A stretch of 22,887 nucleotides of DNA from Veillonella sp. (GTDB lineage Bacteria > Bacillota > Negativicutes > Veillonellales > Veillonellaceae): the NCBI GenBank assembly GCA_022737715.1, contig JAIITD010000013.1, positions 1 through 22,887 on the forward strand, written 5' to 3'. The first letter of the stretch is position 1. Each line of letters begins with the position of its first letter. Positions 13,401 to 19,737 of the stretch are shown piece by piece. The position numbers and the translations under genes were made by a program. The notes below the pieces were generated by a model. It saw nothing but the letters and a program-made list of their open reading frames with translations, did no database searches and was not told the origin of the DNA.

Positions 13401-15469
13401 TTCGCCTTGGATTTGATGCTCGTCTTAACCCATTCACAAATCTCTCCGTTATCGGTAGCATGACGGGTATGAGCGGCGTTGATACAAGTTGGACTAAATC
13501 TGAATCGAAAGGATTTAACCATCAACGCCTTGATACGGTTGATCTTACTAGACATGTTAAGAAATGGGATGTTTCTGTAGGTCGTTTAAACGAACCTATG
13601 GGTGCTAGTGGCTATTGGTTTGGTCAATCCTATGATGGGGTTCGTGGCGTATGGACTGGTAATGATACACAAGTTCGCGTTGGTGTCGGTAGCTTTAAAC
13701 ATAGTACTGGCATTAGTGATTCTGCGTATACTCATGTGGTACATGAGGTGATTACTAGACCGCCAACAGCAGCAGAGTTAATTGGTATTAACCGTGACGA
13801 ATATCCTTACGATATCAATAATGCTACAAAAACAGGGTCTGATGGTGAAAGCAAGTCCAGTGATGATGCACCAGCACCAGATAGCCCTTCAGGTATTTAT
13901 GAATCTACCTATAAAGGTAAAGTAGATACAATTTACTTCTATCAACAGCTTAAGGATTTACAGGATGAGTATGAAGCGTATAAAGGATCATTGAACCTCA
14001 GCTGGAGTAATCCAAATCGGGATCAAGAGATTGAAAAGGCTAATAATAAATTAGTAGAAACCCAACAAAAGCAAGCACAAGTTATGGCACATTTACAAGA
14101 TATTCTCACTAAAGCATATCCATCTGAAATGGCTGATAAGAAATTCTCCTTAGCTATTCCATCTGGTGGCTATGCAATGTATGAAATCACTAATAAGAAT
14201 ACAGGTGAGAAACTCTATAAAACTGGAGAAATCATGTATAATGTGAATTCCTCTTTATACCCTGAATACCTAAAAGAAAAGGCTAAGGGGCTCATTGTTT
14301 CTACTGATAATAAAGATGCTTTAATAAATCCAAAAGCTTATATTGATCAACATGCTGCAGATATTAATCAATCTATTTCGGAAATCGCAAAATATAATGC
14401 CGCAGATAACTGGTCTAACTATAATAATAGCGAGTTAGATACTGTTTGGGTTAAACAACCAGATGGTACGTTTAAACAATCCTATGATTATTATGGACAA
14501 CCATCTAGCGACTATGAATTTACTGGCTATTTAGGTGTAAAAACGTATAAATACGATAGTGGAAAATATGTATTTAGCGATTATGATGCTAAAGATGCCC
14601 TTTATAATAAGAACTTTACAATGTCCTATGATGATTGGGGCGAAGGTAGCTCCGATTATGGTTGGGGCATGACACCAGCAATGTACAACTATTTATATAA
14701 TCTTGAAAAAGTTGTACACGACGCAGAGTCTGAAAATAAATTACCACGTGAAGCGATTGGTAAAATCATCGGTAATATTATTCAAACAGAAGGTGTAGTT
14801 CTTGAAAAAGATACAATTCCACCTATTGAAACGGCAGCGTTTGTTCAAGTGAAGAAACAAATTGGAGATCGTCTTGGCTTACAAGCATGGTACTTACGCT
14901 CCTTTAATGGTAGTAAACGTACATTCTTAAATGCTAATGGCAATGGTAATGATGAACAAAGCTTCTCCAATATAGCTAATGTATTTGGCATTGGCGCTAA
15001 ATATCAAATCGGTGAAAGTGCAGTACTTACTGTAGATTATGGTCAAAATAGATCGAAATTTGGCCGCTACATGAATGGTAATACTGTATATGACCATGAA
15101 CGTGGAACCGCAGACTTTACTGTAAAAGGTCACCAAATGGGCGGTACACCTCATTTCTGGATGGCTCGCCTAGACATTGGTCGTGCGGATATCGATGTTC
15201 CAAAATCTTGGAACGCGTTCATCGATTATAAATACTTCGCTCATGGCTCATTCCTCGGTGGTAATGGTACAGGTGCTGTACCGGATCGTTACCTCGATGG
15301 TATCCGCAGCTTTACATTCGGTGCTGGCTATGTGCCGCGCAAGGATTTACTCCTTGAAGCATTCTATACATTTGATGCGAAGGGCACAAATAAACGAGAT
15401 ACTTTATATGGTAATGAAAGCTTTAAGTTAGGCGATTATGCAAGAATTCAAGGAACGTACAGGTTCTAA
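10409..15469 (+). CDS. TonB-dependent receptor fused to a second, porin-like barrel (receptor 2)
   Basis: This 1,686-residue paralog of receptor 1 has the same architecture: signal peptide 1-29 (ending VMA), TonB-box-like DVVHVQG at 37-43, and plug at about 55-165. The receptor barrel ends near residue 892 with YRIGVNLKF and contains YTEP (630-633) and NPNL (664-667). A Gly/Ser/Asn-rich linker leads to an OmpM-like barrel from about 949 to the C-terminus (YARIQGTYRF). The second barrel is interrupted at about 1110-1478 by a long insertion. Part of that insertion (about 1175-1240) is helical with coiled-coil-like heptads, and part is rich in Tyr, Asp and Ser. Signal, plug and the last 150 residues are nearly the same as in receptor 1, while surface-loop and insertion sequences differ strongly. 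Translation starts at GTG (10409) behind the same GAGGAGG that precedes ATG in receptor 1. ExbB follows after 36 bases. Confidence 0.88.
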   Translation: MNRWERTKRYLVLSSAVALWLNAPLVVMADNAAVTTDVVHVQGTWAQEEAKLNPQQVQIITKKEIEKKQAKSVEDIIFTQTGVSRTVDAMGRVGVSIRGAEARHTLILVDGQPVLGDFDKYSGAADEVQRLGAENVERIEVIQGAASAKYGSDAVGGVVNIITKKALKKPTLQVNAEGMRRKSDGDLFPFQNFYIRADSGQMGKLKVGLSGSKRDLMPVLASVKRRASGMGFDYAKHNFKPNVLRYYGDASDIGFVATYEANKNNKFEMRLNRYTEDLVRDIKHSDSDLEPQQHFKRTADRNTINLSWNAKAGKSDWTVETNYSRIKEDDVALINYTGRSSYEGSNELRYIDNIDHRQLDVRLNANTQLNNKHRLSYGVSYAREEGSGSRLKSSPNTSTMYIDPWAYDKSLLVDKLDRLVRKKGDNSVKVYSHIHDYKFINSSSGMPQWDMDYEYYGAETDAQKPGITYDDYVNYGLSEGAISSWSSTSPNNQPISDDFRNRYNALKSRLEAENPDMANTRSNIVGDYFKYGESSDPEMRKKAPKLNGKAFLEEYRNRDQRLTTGQGTIRKMNAYISDTWQVNKNLTFVPIIRLDNSSLFGSNLSASMGMTYNVKGNPHRRFKANVGTGYTEPGMGELWYNWEMYASNPVGIGVAKLGWYWAGNPNLKPEKSLNIDMSLEGENKNTYARVGVFHNRIKNYMSVYFTGEFQDFAPYLKGDAKYQRAPDMIYSFKNIGMAEITGLQAEVQQKFGKYWSGKLGYTYLHAINKSDPTMPRQLLDKPVHKVDIGVTYDNPKTGWNGSIWGDYYINMLDSNTLNNGGNYWPDILSGDAGVYKKQVYQKKTFGIWNLMVQKRFNKNAMMYFGINNIFNHRDDDRATQERVYRIGVNLKFGGGDAKTTPIGKDSNKVANGSVTNGASGSEGGVQNISEVVKLTDFIRPDFDTTKERGIEFIGDYRARWMSHDGSNRPQSPFRSNSAIGSAKANMYDSNRHSFEQRIRLGFDARLNPFTNLSVIGSMTGMSGVDTSWTKSESKGFNHQRLDTVDLTRHVKKWDVSVGRLNEPMGASGYWFGQSYDGVRGVWTGNDTQVRVGVGSFKHSTGISDSAYTHVVHEVITRPPTAAELIGINRDEYPYDINNATKTGSDGESKSSDDAPAPDSPSGIYESTYKGKVDTIYFYQQLKDLQDEYEAYKGSLNLSWSNPNRDQEIEKANNKLVETQQKQAQVMAHLQDILTKAYPSEMADKKFSLAIPSGGYAMYEITNKNTGEKLYKTGEIMYNVNSSLYPEYLKEKAKGLIVSTDNKDALINPKAYIDQHAADINQSISEIAKYNAADNWSNYNNSELDTVWVKQPDGTFKQSYDYYGQPSSDYEFTGYLGVKTYKYDSGKYVFSDYDAKDALYNKNFTMSYDDWGEGSSDYGWGMTPAMYNYLYNLEKVVHDAESENKLPREAIGKIIGNIIQTEGVVLEKDTIPPIETAAFVQVKKQIGDRLGLQAWYLRSFNGSKRTFLNANGNGNDEQSFSNIANVFGIGAKYQIGESAVLTVDYGQNRSKFGRYMNGNTVYDHERGTADFTVKGHQMGGTPHFWMARLDIGRADIDVPKSWNAFIDYKYFAHGSFLGGNGTGAVPDRYLDGIRSFTFGAGYVPRKDLLLEAFYTFDAKGTNKRDTLYGNESFKLGDYARIQGTYRF

Positions 15470-15505
15470 TGTGCAGTCTATAAATAGACAGAAAGGTTTA
15501 TTAGT

Positions 15506-16123
15506 ATGGAAAATCTAAATTATGTCATTCACTTGTTTCATAGTGGCGGGTATGTAATGTATCCATTATTATTCTTGTCTCTTATGGTCATTGCTATCGC
15601 CGTAGAACGCACTTTCTACTATCGTAAATATGCAGGGAAAACCTATATAGTAACTCATGCGGTTAATGAGTATGCAAAATTACAAAAATGGGATGAAATT
15701 GAAAAGGTAATCAAAGAAAACCCATCCATCGCTAGCCGTATTGCTGAAGCTGGTTTGAAAAATGGTGCTACTGAAGAAGGCATGAAAACGGCATTCTCTG
15801 ATCAAATGGGCGTCGATGCAGTAGGTTTTAGAAAATATATGGATTACTTAAGTGCAACCGTTACAATTTCCCCATTGTTAGGTTTACTTGGTACTGTAAC
15901 AGGTATGATTGGTTCCTTTAGTATCCTCGATGCTGGTGCTGGTGCATCTGCCATTACTGGTGGTGTAGGGGAAGCCCTTATCGCAACGGCAACTGGCTTA
16001 TGTGTAGCCATTATGGCCTTTATCGTGTATACATTCTTTAGCCATCGTTTGGACTCTATTATTAACCAAATTGAAAACATGTGTGTTAACATCATTACCG
16101 CAAAACGAGAAGGGTGGAAATAA
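15506..16123 (+). CDS. exbB: ExbB, proton channel subunit of the TonB energy complex
   Basis: This inner-membrane protein of 205 residues belongs to the MotA/TolQ/ExbB family. Together with ExbD it uses the proton motive force to drive TonB. Three transmembrane segments are visible: residues about 14-32 (MYPLLFLSLMVIAIAVE), about 112-135 (LSATVTISPLLGLLGTVTG, the conserved core) and about 150-172 (EALIATATGLCVAIMAFIV). The large cytoplasmic loop between the first two is typical of the family. A GAAAGG site precedes the ATG. A short palindrome (15476-15489) lies in the 36-base gap after receptor 2, and no separate promoter was found, so it is probably cotranscribed with that receptor. It could formally be TolQ, but the receptor/ExbD/TonB context favours ExbB. 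Confidence 0.92.
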   Translation: MENLNYVIHLFHSGGYVMYPLLFLSLMVIAIAVERTFYYRKYAGKTYIVTHAVNEYAKLQKWDEIEKVIKENPSIASRIAEAGLKNGATEEGMKTAFSDQMGVDAVGFRKYMDYLSATVTISPLLGLLGTVTGMIGSFSILDAGAGASAITGGVGEALIATATGLCVAIMAFIVYTFFSHRLDSIINQIENMCVNIITAKREGWK

Positions 16124-16125
16124 CT

Positions 16126-16533
16126 ATGAATTTACAAAGTTTTCGTATGAAATCCAAGCCTGAATTCATGATTATCCCTATGATTGATATCATATTCTTC
16201 TTATTGGTGTTCTTCATGATGAATAGCTTACAAACAATTGCCCAAAAGGCCTTGTCTGTACAGTTGCCACAGGCTACAACTGCATCCGCACCAGCTCAAT
16301 TACCAGTGGTGCTTACATTAGATGCAGAAGGTCATATAACGATTGATAACGTCCCAATGAGCATTGATGCAGCAGAAGCAATGGTAAAAGAACGAATTGC
16401 ACAAAATCCGAATGCTAGCGTTATATTGCAAGCGGATAAACGCTCTGCTCATGGACAAGTAGTAGCAATTATGGACATGCTTAAACAAGCTGGTGTTAAA
16501 CGCTTAGCTATTGCAGCAGAACAGAAAGGATAA
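16126..16533 (+). CDS. exbD: ExbD, TonB energy complex subunit
   Basis: This encodes about 135 residues: a short cytoplasmic N-terminus, one transmembrane helix (IIPMIDIIFFLLVFFMM) and a periplasmic domain. The helix carries Asp21, equivalent to the essential membrane Asp of E. coli ExbD. The ATG at 16126 is preferred because GAAGGGTGG (16109-16117) lies just upstream and the codon sits two bases after the exbB stop. A GTG at 16114 would give a 10-base overlap but lacks a clear ribosome site. The periplasmic part (VILQADKRSAHGQVVAIMD) matches the ExbD/TolR fold. It forms a tight unit with exbB and tonB. Confidence 0.92.
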   Translation: MNLQSFRMKSKPEFMIIPMIDIIFFLLVFFMMNSLQTIAQKALSVQLPQATTASAPAQLPVVLTLDAEGHITIDNVPMSIDAAEAMVKERIAQNPNASVILQADKRSAHGQVVAIMDMLKQAGVKRLAIAAEQKG

Positions 16534-16535
16534 CT

Positions 16536-17333
16536 ATGGGATTAGGCATATCATGGAAAAAAGCAGCCATAATATCCGCCGTAGTTCATCTTATCATTCT
16601 CTTTATTGCCGTTATCTTTTTCGTAGTGGTTCCGGCCATTCAAGAGCAGGAAACCTATGAAGTCGATCTCACCCAAAGTGTGCTCGACGATGGCGGTAGT
16701 GGTCACGCTGGTGGTGGTGGCGGTGATAGGTCATCTCTATTCCCAAAACCATTGTCTGCAGATGAAGTGGCGGCAAGAACAAAGGCTGTAGTAGCGAATG
16801 TAGAACCATCTACAGCGACGGACATTCCTGATGCGGTAGATGTCCCAAGTAAGGGTAGTGAAAATACATCAAATGTATCTGGTGAAAGCGGTGGTGCCGG
16901 TAATGGTCCAGGCTCTGGTGGCGGCGAAGGTGGCGGCCATGGTACTGGTACAGGAACGGGCGTTGGTGATGGACAGGGCGAAGGCGAAGGCTCTGGTACG
17001 GGCAAGGGCTCTGGTGGTGGTCATGGTCGAGCTCATGTCGATTTTGATAAACAAGGCTTTTATAATGCTGTAAATAATCAGAAGGTGATTCCTCAACAAT
17101 ACATTCGTCAACATAAAGAAGTTCATGAAACAATTTACGTATTTGTACGTATTGATACAAATGGTAATGCCGTTGAACAATATGTGGAATCTGGCGATGA
17201 TCCATTGTTGAGAGAAGAGGCTATGGCTGCGGTAAATCGTGCATTACCATATGAAAACCCAACAGATGACATTCAACCGGTAACTGTTCCGGTACGATTT
17301 GACCTATCCGAAGGTACAGATGACGATGATTAA
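16536..17333 (+). CDS. tonB: TonB with a glycine-rich periplasmic linker
   Basis: This energy transducer of 265 residues spans the periplasm to contact TonB boxes of outer-membrane receptors. The N-terminal helix (residues 11-33) contains S14-xxx-H18, matching the SxxxH signature that couples TonB to ExbBD. The C-terminal domain (about 175-260; QYIRQHKEVHETIYVFVRID, then NRALPYENP and VTVPVRFDL) has the TonB fold. The linker is unusual: in place of Pro/Lys repeats it has Gly-rich blocks at 55-64 and 117-164, broken mainly by Ser, Thr, Glu, Asp and His. The start lies two bases after the exbD stop. This coupling suggests a transducer dedicated to the two receptors. Confidence 0.9.
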   Translation: MGLGISWKKAAIISAVVHLIILFIAVIFFVVVPAIQEQETYEVDLTQSVLDDGGSGHAGGGGGDRSSLFPKPLSADEVAARTKAVVANVEPSTATDIPDAVDVPSKGSENTSNVSGESGGAGNGPGSGGGEGGGHGTGTGTGVGDGQGEGEGSGTGKGSGGGHGRAHVDFDKQGFYNAVNNQKVIPQQYIRQHKEVHETIYVFVRIDTNGNAVEQYVESGDDPLLREEAMAAVNRALPYENPTDDIQPVTVPVRFDLSEGTDDDD

Positions 17334-17358
17334 TCATACATAATGTAAGGAGATAAAT

Positions 17359-17877
17359 ATGGGTACTATTATTTTATATTCTTCCCTCACTGGGAATACA
17401 AAAAGCGTAGCGGAGGCGATGGCCTCTGTTATGCCTGAAGGTACACCTTGTGTACCGGTAAAAGAGGCACCGGCCAATCTAGGGGATTACGATACTGTAT
17501 TTGTAGGTTTCTGGGTGGATCGTGGCACAGCTAATAAAGAAGCGGCTAAGTTGATTGAAACCCTTACCAATAAACATATAGTATTCTTTGCTACACTGGG
17601 CATGTATGCCGATTCTGATCATGCTCGTGAAAGTATTGAAAAGGCATCTGCCTTATTGCCTAATAAAGAAGCTCTCGTAGATGGTTTTGTATGCCAAGGT
17701 AAAATCGATCCTAAGGTTATCGAGATGATGTACAAAATGTTCCCGCCAGGATCTGCTCATGGCCAAAGCCCTGAACGTGATGCATTGCATAAGGCGGCAG
17801 AAACGCATCCAGATGAACAAGATTTTGCAAATGCCAAAGAATTTGCTAAATCTGTGCTTGCAAAGTTGCAAGGCTAA
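17359..17877 (+). CDS. Flavodoxin-family protein, likely electron donor to the downstream radical SAM enzyme
   Basis: This is a 172-residue flavodoxin-like protein. The N-terminal strand and phosphate loop, ILYSSLTGNTKSVAEAM (residues 5-21), carry the T-G-N-T motif that holds FMN phosphate. Further flavodoxin-like loops are GFWVDRGTANKEA (about 50-62) and ATLGMYADSDH (about 78-88). An AAGGAG site precedes the ATG. It lies 25 bases after tonB and 19 before the HutW-like gene. In Fusobacterium a flavodoxin (HmuF) is encoded with the radical SAM heme-opening enzyme HmuW and serves it as reductant. The same partnership is inferred here from gene order. It is not a standard housekeeping flavodoxin in sequence, and other redox roles remain possible. 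Confidence 0.85.
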   Translation: MGTIILYSSLTGNTKSVAEAMASVMPEGTPCVPVKEAPANLGDYDTVFVGFWVDRGTANKEAAKLIETLTNKHIVFFATLGMYADSDHARESIEKASALLPNKEALVDGFVCQGKIDPKVIEMMYKMFPPGSAHGQSPERDALHKAAETHPDEQDFANAKEFAKSVLAKLQG

Positions 17878-17896
17878 CGAGTGAAAGGGGAAACGT

Positions 17897-19537
17897 ATGA
17901 GTTTAGCAAGTTTTTTTGAATCGATTCCAGAAAAACAACGGAATCTACAACTAGGCTTGGCCTGTGATAATCCCATGAGCGGTGCCTTTCCTCATAAGCG
18001 CGTTGTTCATGCAGGTCTTAATGGGACTTTAATTTCACCGAAGGAAGCGCAATCTGTATGGGATACTGTAATGAGTGGTTCTCCTAAGAAGGGGCAAATG
18101 CAGTGTGCGTATATACATATTCCATTTTGCAAGACAAAATGTACGTATTGTGGATTCTTCCAAAATGGTACGAGTCAGAGTATAGAGGACAAATATATTG
18201 ATGGCCTTATTGGGGAACTTAAGTTGGCTAGTGAAAGCCCACGTTTAAAGGATGGGCTTATCCATGCCGTATTCATTGGTGGTGGTACACCAACATCCTT
18301 GTCTCCAATAAATTCTGAACGTTTATTAAAGGCGATTAAGCAATACTTACCATTAGCCAATGACTATGAATTGACTTTAGAAGGCCGCATTCATGATTTG
18401 ATTCCTGAAAATCTTGAAGTATGGATGAATAATGGTGTTAACCGGATGTCAATTGGGATTCAATCCTTTAATACTGAAGTACGCCAAATGGTAGGTCGTT
18501 TAGACACAAAAGAAACGGTACTCGAACGATTAGCGGCTTTAAAAGCCTATGGTCAATGTTCCGTTGTGATTGACTTGATTTATGGTTTACCAGGTCAAAC
18601 AATGGAGGTTTGGGAACAAGACTTAGCCGATTTAGTAAGTTCTGGTGTAGATGGTGCCGATTTATATCAATTGAACGTATTTGATGGTAGTGACCTAAAC
18701 CGCGATATTGCAAGCGGTAAGGTACCACCTGCAGCAACAACAGCTATGCAAGGGGATATGTTCGAATTTGGTCGTACCTATTTAGAGACTCGTGCGTATC
18801 GTAGATTGAGTGCTGCTCATTGGAGTGCTAATAACCGCGAACGTAGTTTATACAATATTTTAGCGAAAGCTGGCGTACCGATGTTCCCATTTGGCAGTGG
18901 CGCAGGCGGTAATGTAGATGGCTATGGTATGATGCTTCATCGTGCGCTTAAACCATACGAAGATATGGTGAGTCGTGGTGAAAAGCCATTTATGGCACTT
19001 ATGAAGCAAAGTGATTTACAACCATTTGTCAATCAAGTAGTAAGTCAATTGGAACAAGGCTATTTGAATATCAATACATTAGTGGCTATGGATTCTCGTT
19101 TAGATGAATTGAATTGGTTGTATAAACTATGGGAAGAACGAGGCCTAGTTTCGTATAATGGACTATTATACAAATTGACATCAGCTGGTGAATTCTGGAC
19201 TGTTAACATTACGCAAAGTACATTGGAAGCTATGGAATATATTTTAACGGGTAAAAACTCCTTTGCCCTAGAATCCGTAGCGGCCCAAGATACGAAGACT
19301 ACATCTAAAGAAAATCCTAACCAAGAGGTCCGTGGTATTGGCCAAGGTAAGGCCAATATTTCGGTACCAACAGATGAAGATACAGAGGTACAACGTAAAG
19401 AGGCTCTTATTGCGAAAGCGAAAGCGGAAATTGCTAAGAGTGGTGCCTCTGGTGAATCAGCTAACCGCATGGTACAAGCCATGTACAATCTAAGTGCTGA
19501 TGAAATTGAATACATGATGGAACGTATGATGTCCTAA
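17897..19537 (+). CDS. hutW: HutW/ChuW-type radical SAM enzyme (probable anaerobic heme-opening enzyme)
   Basis: This 546-residue radical SAM protein belongs to the HemN-like branch. The cluster motif CKTKCTYC places the [4Fe-4S] ligands at Cys78, Cys82 and Cys85, followed by GFFQNG, typical of HutW/ChuW rather than of HemN or HemW. Also present are the SAM-binding GGGTP (about 128-132), RMSIGIQSFN and DLIYGLPGQT. ChuW converts heme to anaerobilin with methyl transfer and iron release without oxygen; HutW and HmuW are homologs. The C-terminus carries an extension of about 90 residues that looks charged and partly disordered (about 455-530), ending in a helical segment (SADEIEYMMERMMS). AAAGGGG precedes the ATG. 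The place behind receptors, TonB system and flavodoxin supports a heme-iron role. Substrate remains inferred. Confidence 0.82.
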   Translation: MSLASFFESIPEKQRNLQLGLACDNPMSGAFPHKRVVHAGLNGTLISPKEAQSVWDTVMSGSPKKGQMQCAYIHIPFCKTKCTYCGFFQNGTSQSIEDKYIDGLIGELKLASESPRLKDGLIHAVFIGGGTPTSLSPINSERLLKAIKQYLPLANDYELTLEGRIHDLIPENLEVWMNNGVNRMSIGIQSFNTEVRQMVGRLDTKETVLERLAALKAYGQCSVVIDLIYGLPGQTMEVWEQDLADLVSSGVDGADLYQLNVFDGSDLNRDIASGKVPPAATTAMQGDMFEFGRTYLETRAYRRLSAAHWSANNRERSLYNILAKAGVPMFPFGSGAGGNVDGYGMMLHRALKPYEDMVSRGEKPFMALMKQSDLQPFVNQVVSQLEQGYLNINTLVAMDSRLDELNWLYKLWEERGLVSYNGLLYKLTSAGEFWTVNITQSTLEAMEYILTGKNSFALESVAAQDTKTTSKENPNQEVRGIGQGKANISVPTDEDTEVQRKEALIAKAKAEIAKSGASGESANRMVQAMYNLSADEIEYMMERMMS

Positions 19538-19575
19538 TTATCACTAACAACCTCTCATATAAATATCTACAAACA

Positions 19576-19604
19576 TTGACAGGTACGTTTTATCTTAGTA
19601 TTAA
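19576..19604 (+). promoter_or_regulatory. Possible promoter overlapping a long inverted repeat
   Basis: A perfect TTGACA (19576-19581) and TATTAA (19599-19604, 4 of 6) are 17 bp apart. Transcription would start near 19611, inside the left arm of the inverted repeat at 19604-19676. It could serve the kinase-Ktr operon or a short RNA. Its overlap with the hairpin makes the assignment uncertain. Confidence 0.4.
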
Positions 19605-19683
19605 AACCCTAGATTACAATCTATACTTTAAACTGGACTACTCGGTTCAGCTAGAATATATTGTGGTCTAGGGTTTACTTTTT
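19604..19683 (+). terminator. Nested hairpin and T tract after hutW
   Basis: An outer stem of ten pairs, AAACCCTAGA (19604-19613) with TCTAGGGTTT (19667-19676), encloses a second stem, ACAAT (19616-19620) with ATTGT (19660-19664). An apical stem, CTGGAC with GTTCAG, closes on TACTCG. ACTTTTT follows at 19677-19683. It is likely the terminator of the receptor-hutW operon, though longer and more elaborate than usual. The rest of the 200-base gap to the kinase holds nothing else recognised except the AGGAGG before 19738. Confidence 0.7.
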
Positions 19684-19737
19684 ATGTGTCGGAATGTATT
19701 CTGTACATATAGTTATACAAGGTATTAGGAGGTTAGT

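Noticed and set aside
5178..15469. Frameshifted or mis-joined separate porin genes downstream of each receptor
   Set aside because: The frame is continuous through the linker in both paralogs, with no internal signal peptide or ribosome site at the second barrel, and the same fusion appears twice.
16703..17205. Long antisense and overlapping reading frames across tonB, including a Pro-rich one
   Set aside because: They are shadows of the glycine-rich codons (GGN read in reverse gives CCN Pro) and lack start signals; tonB itself has clear family domains.
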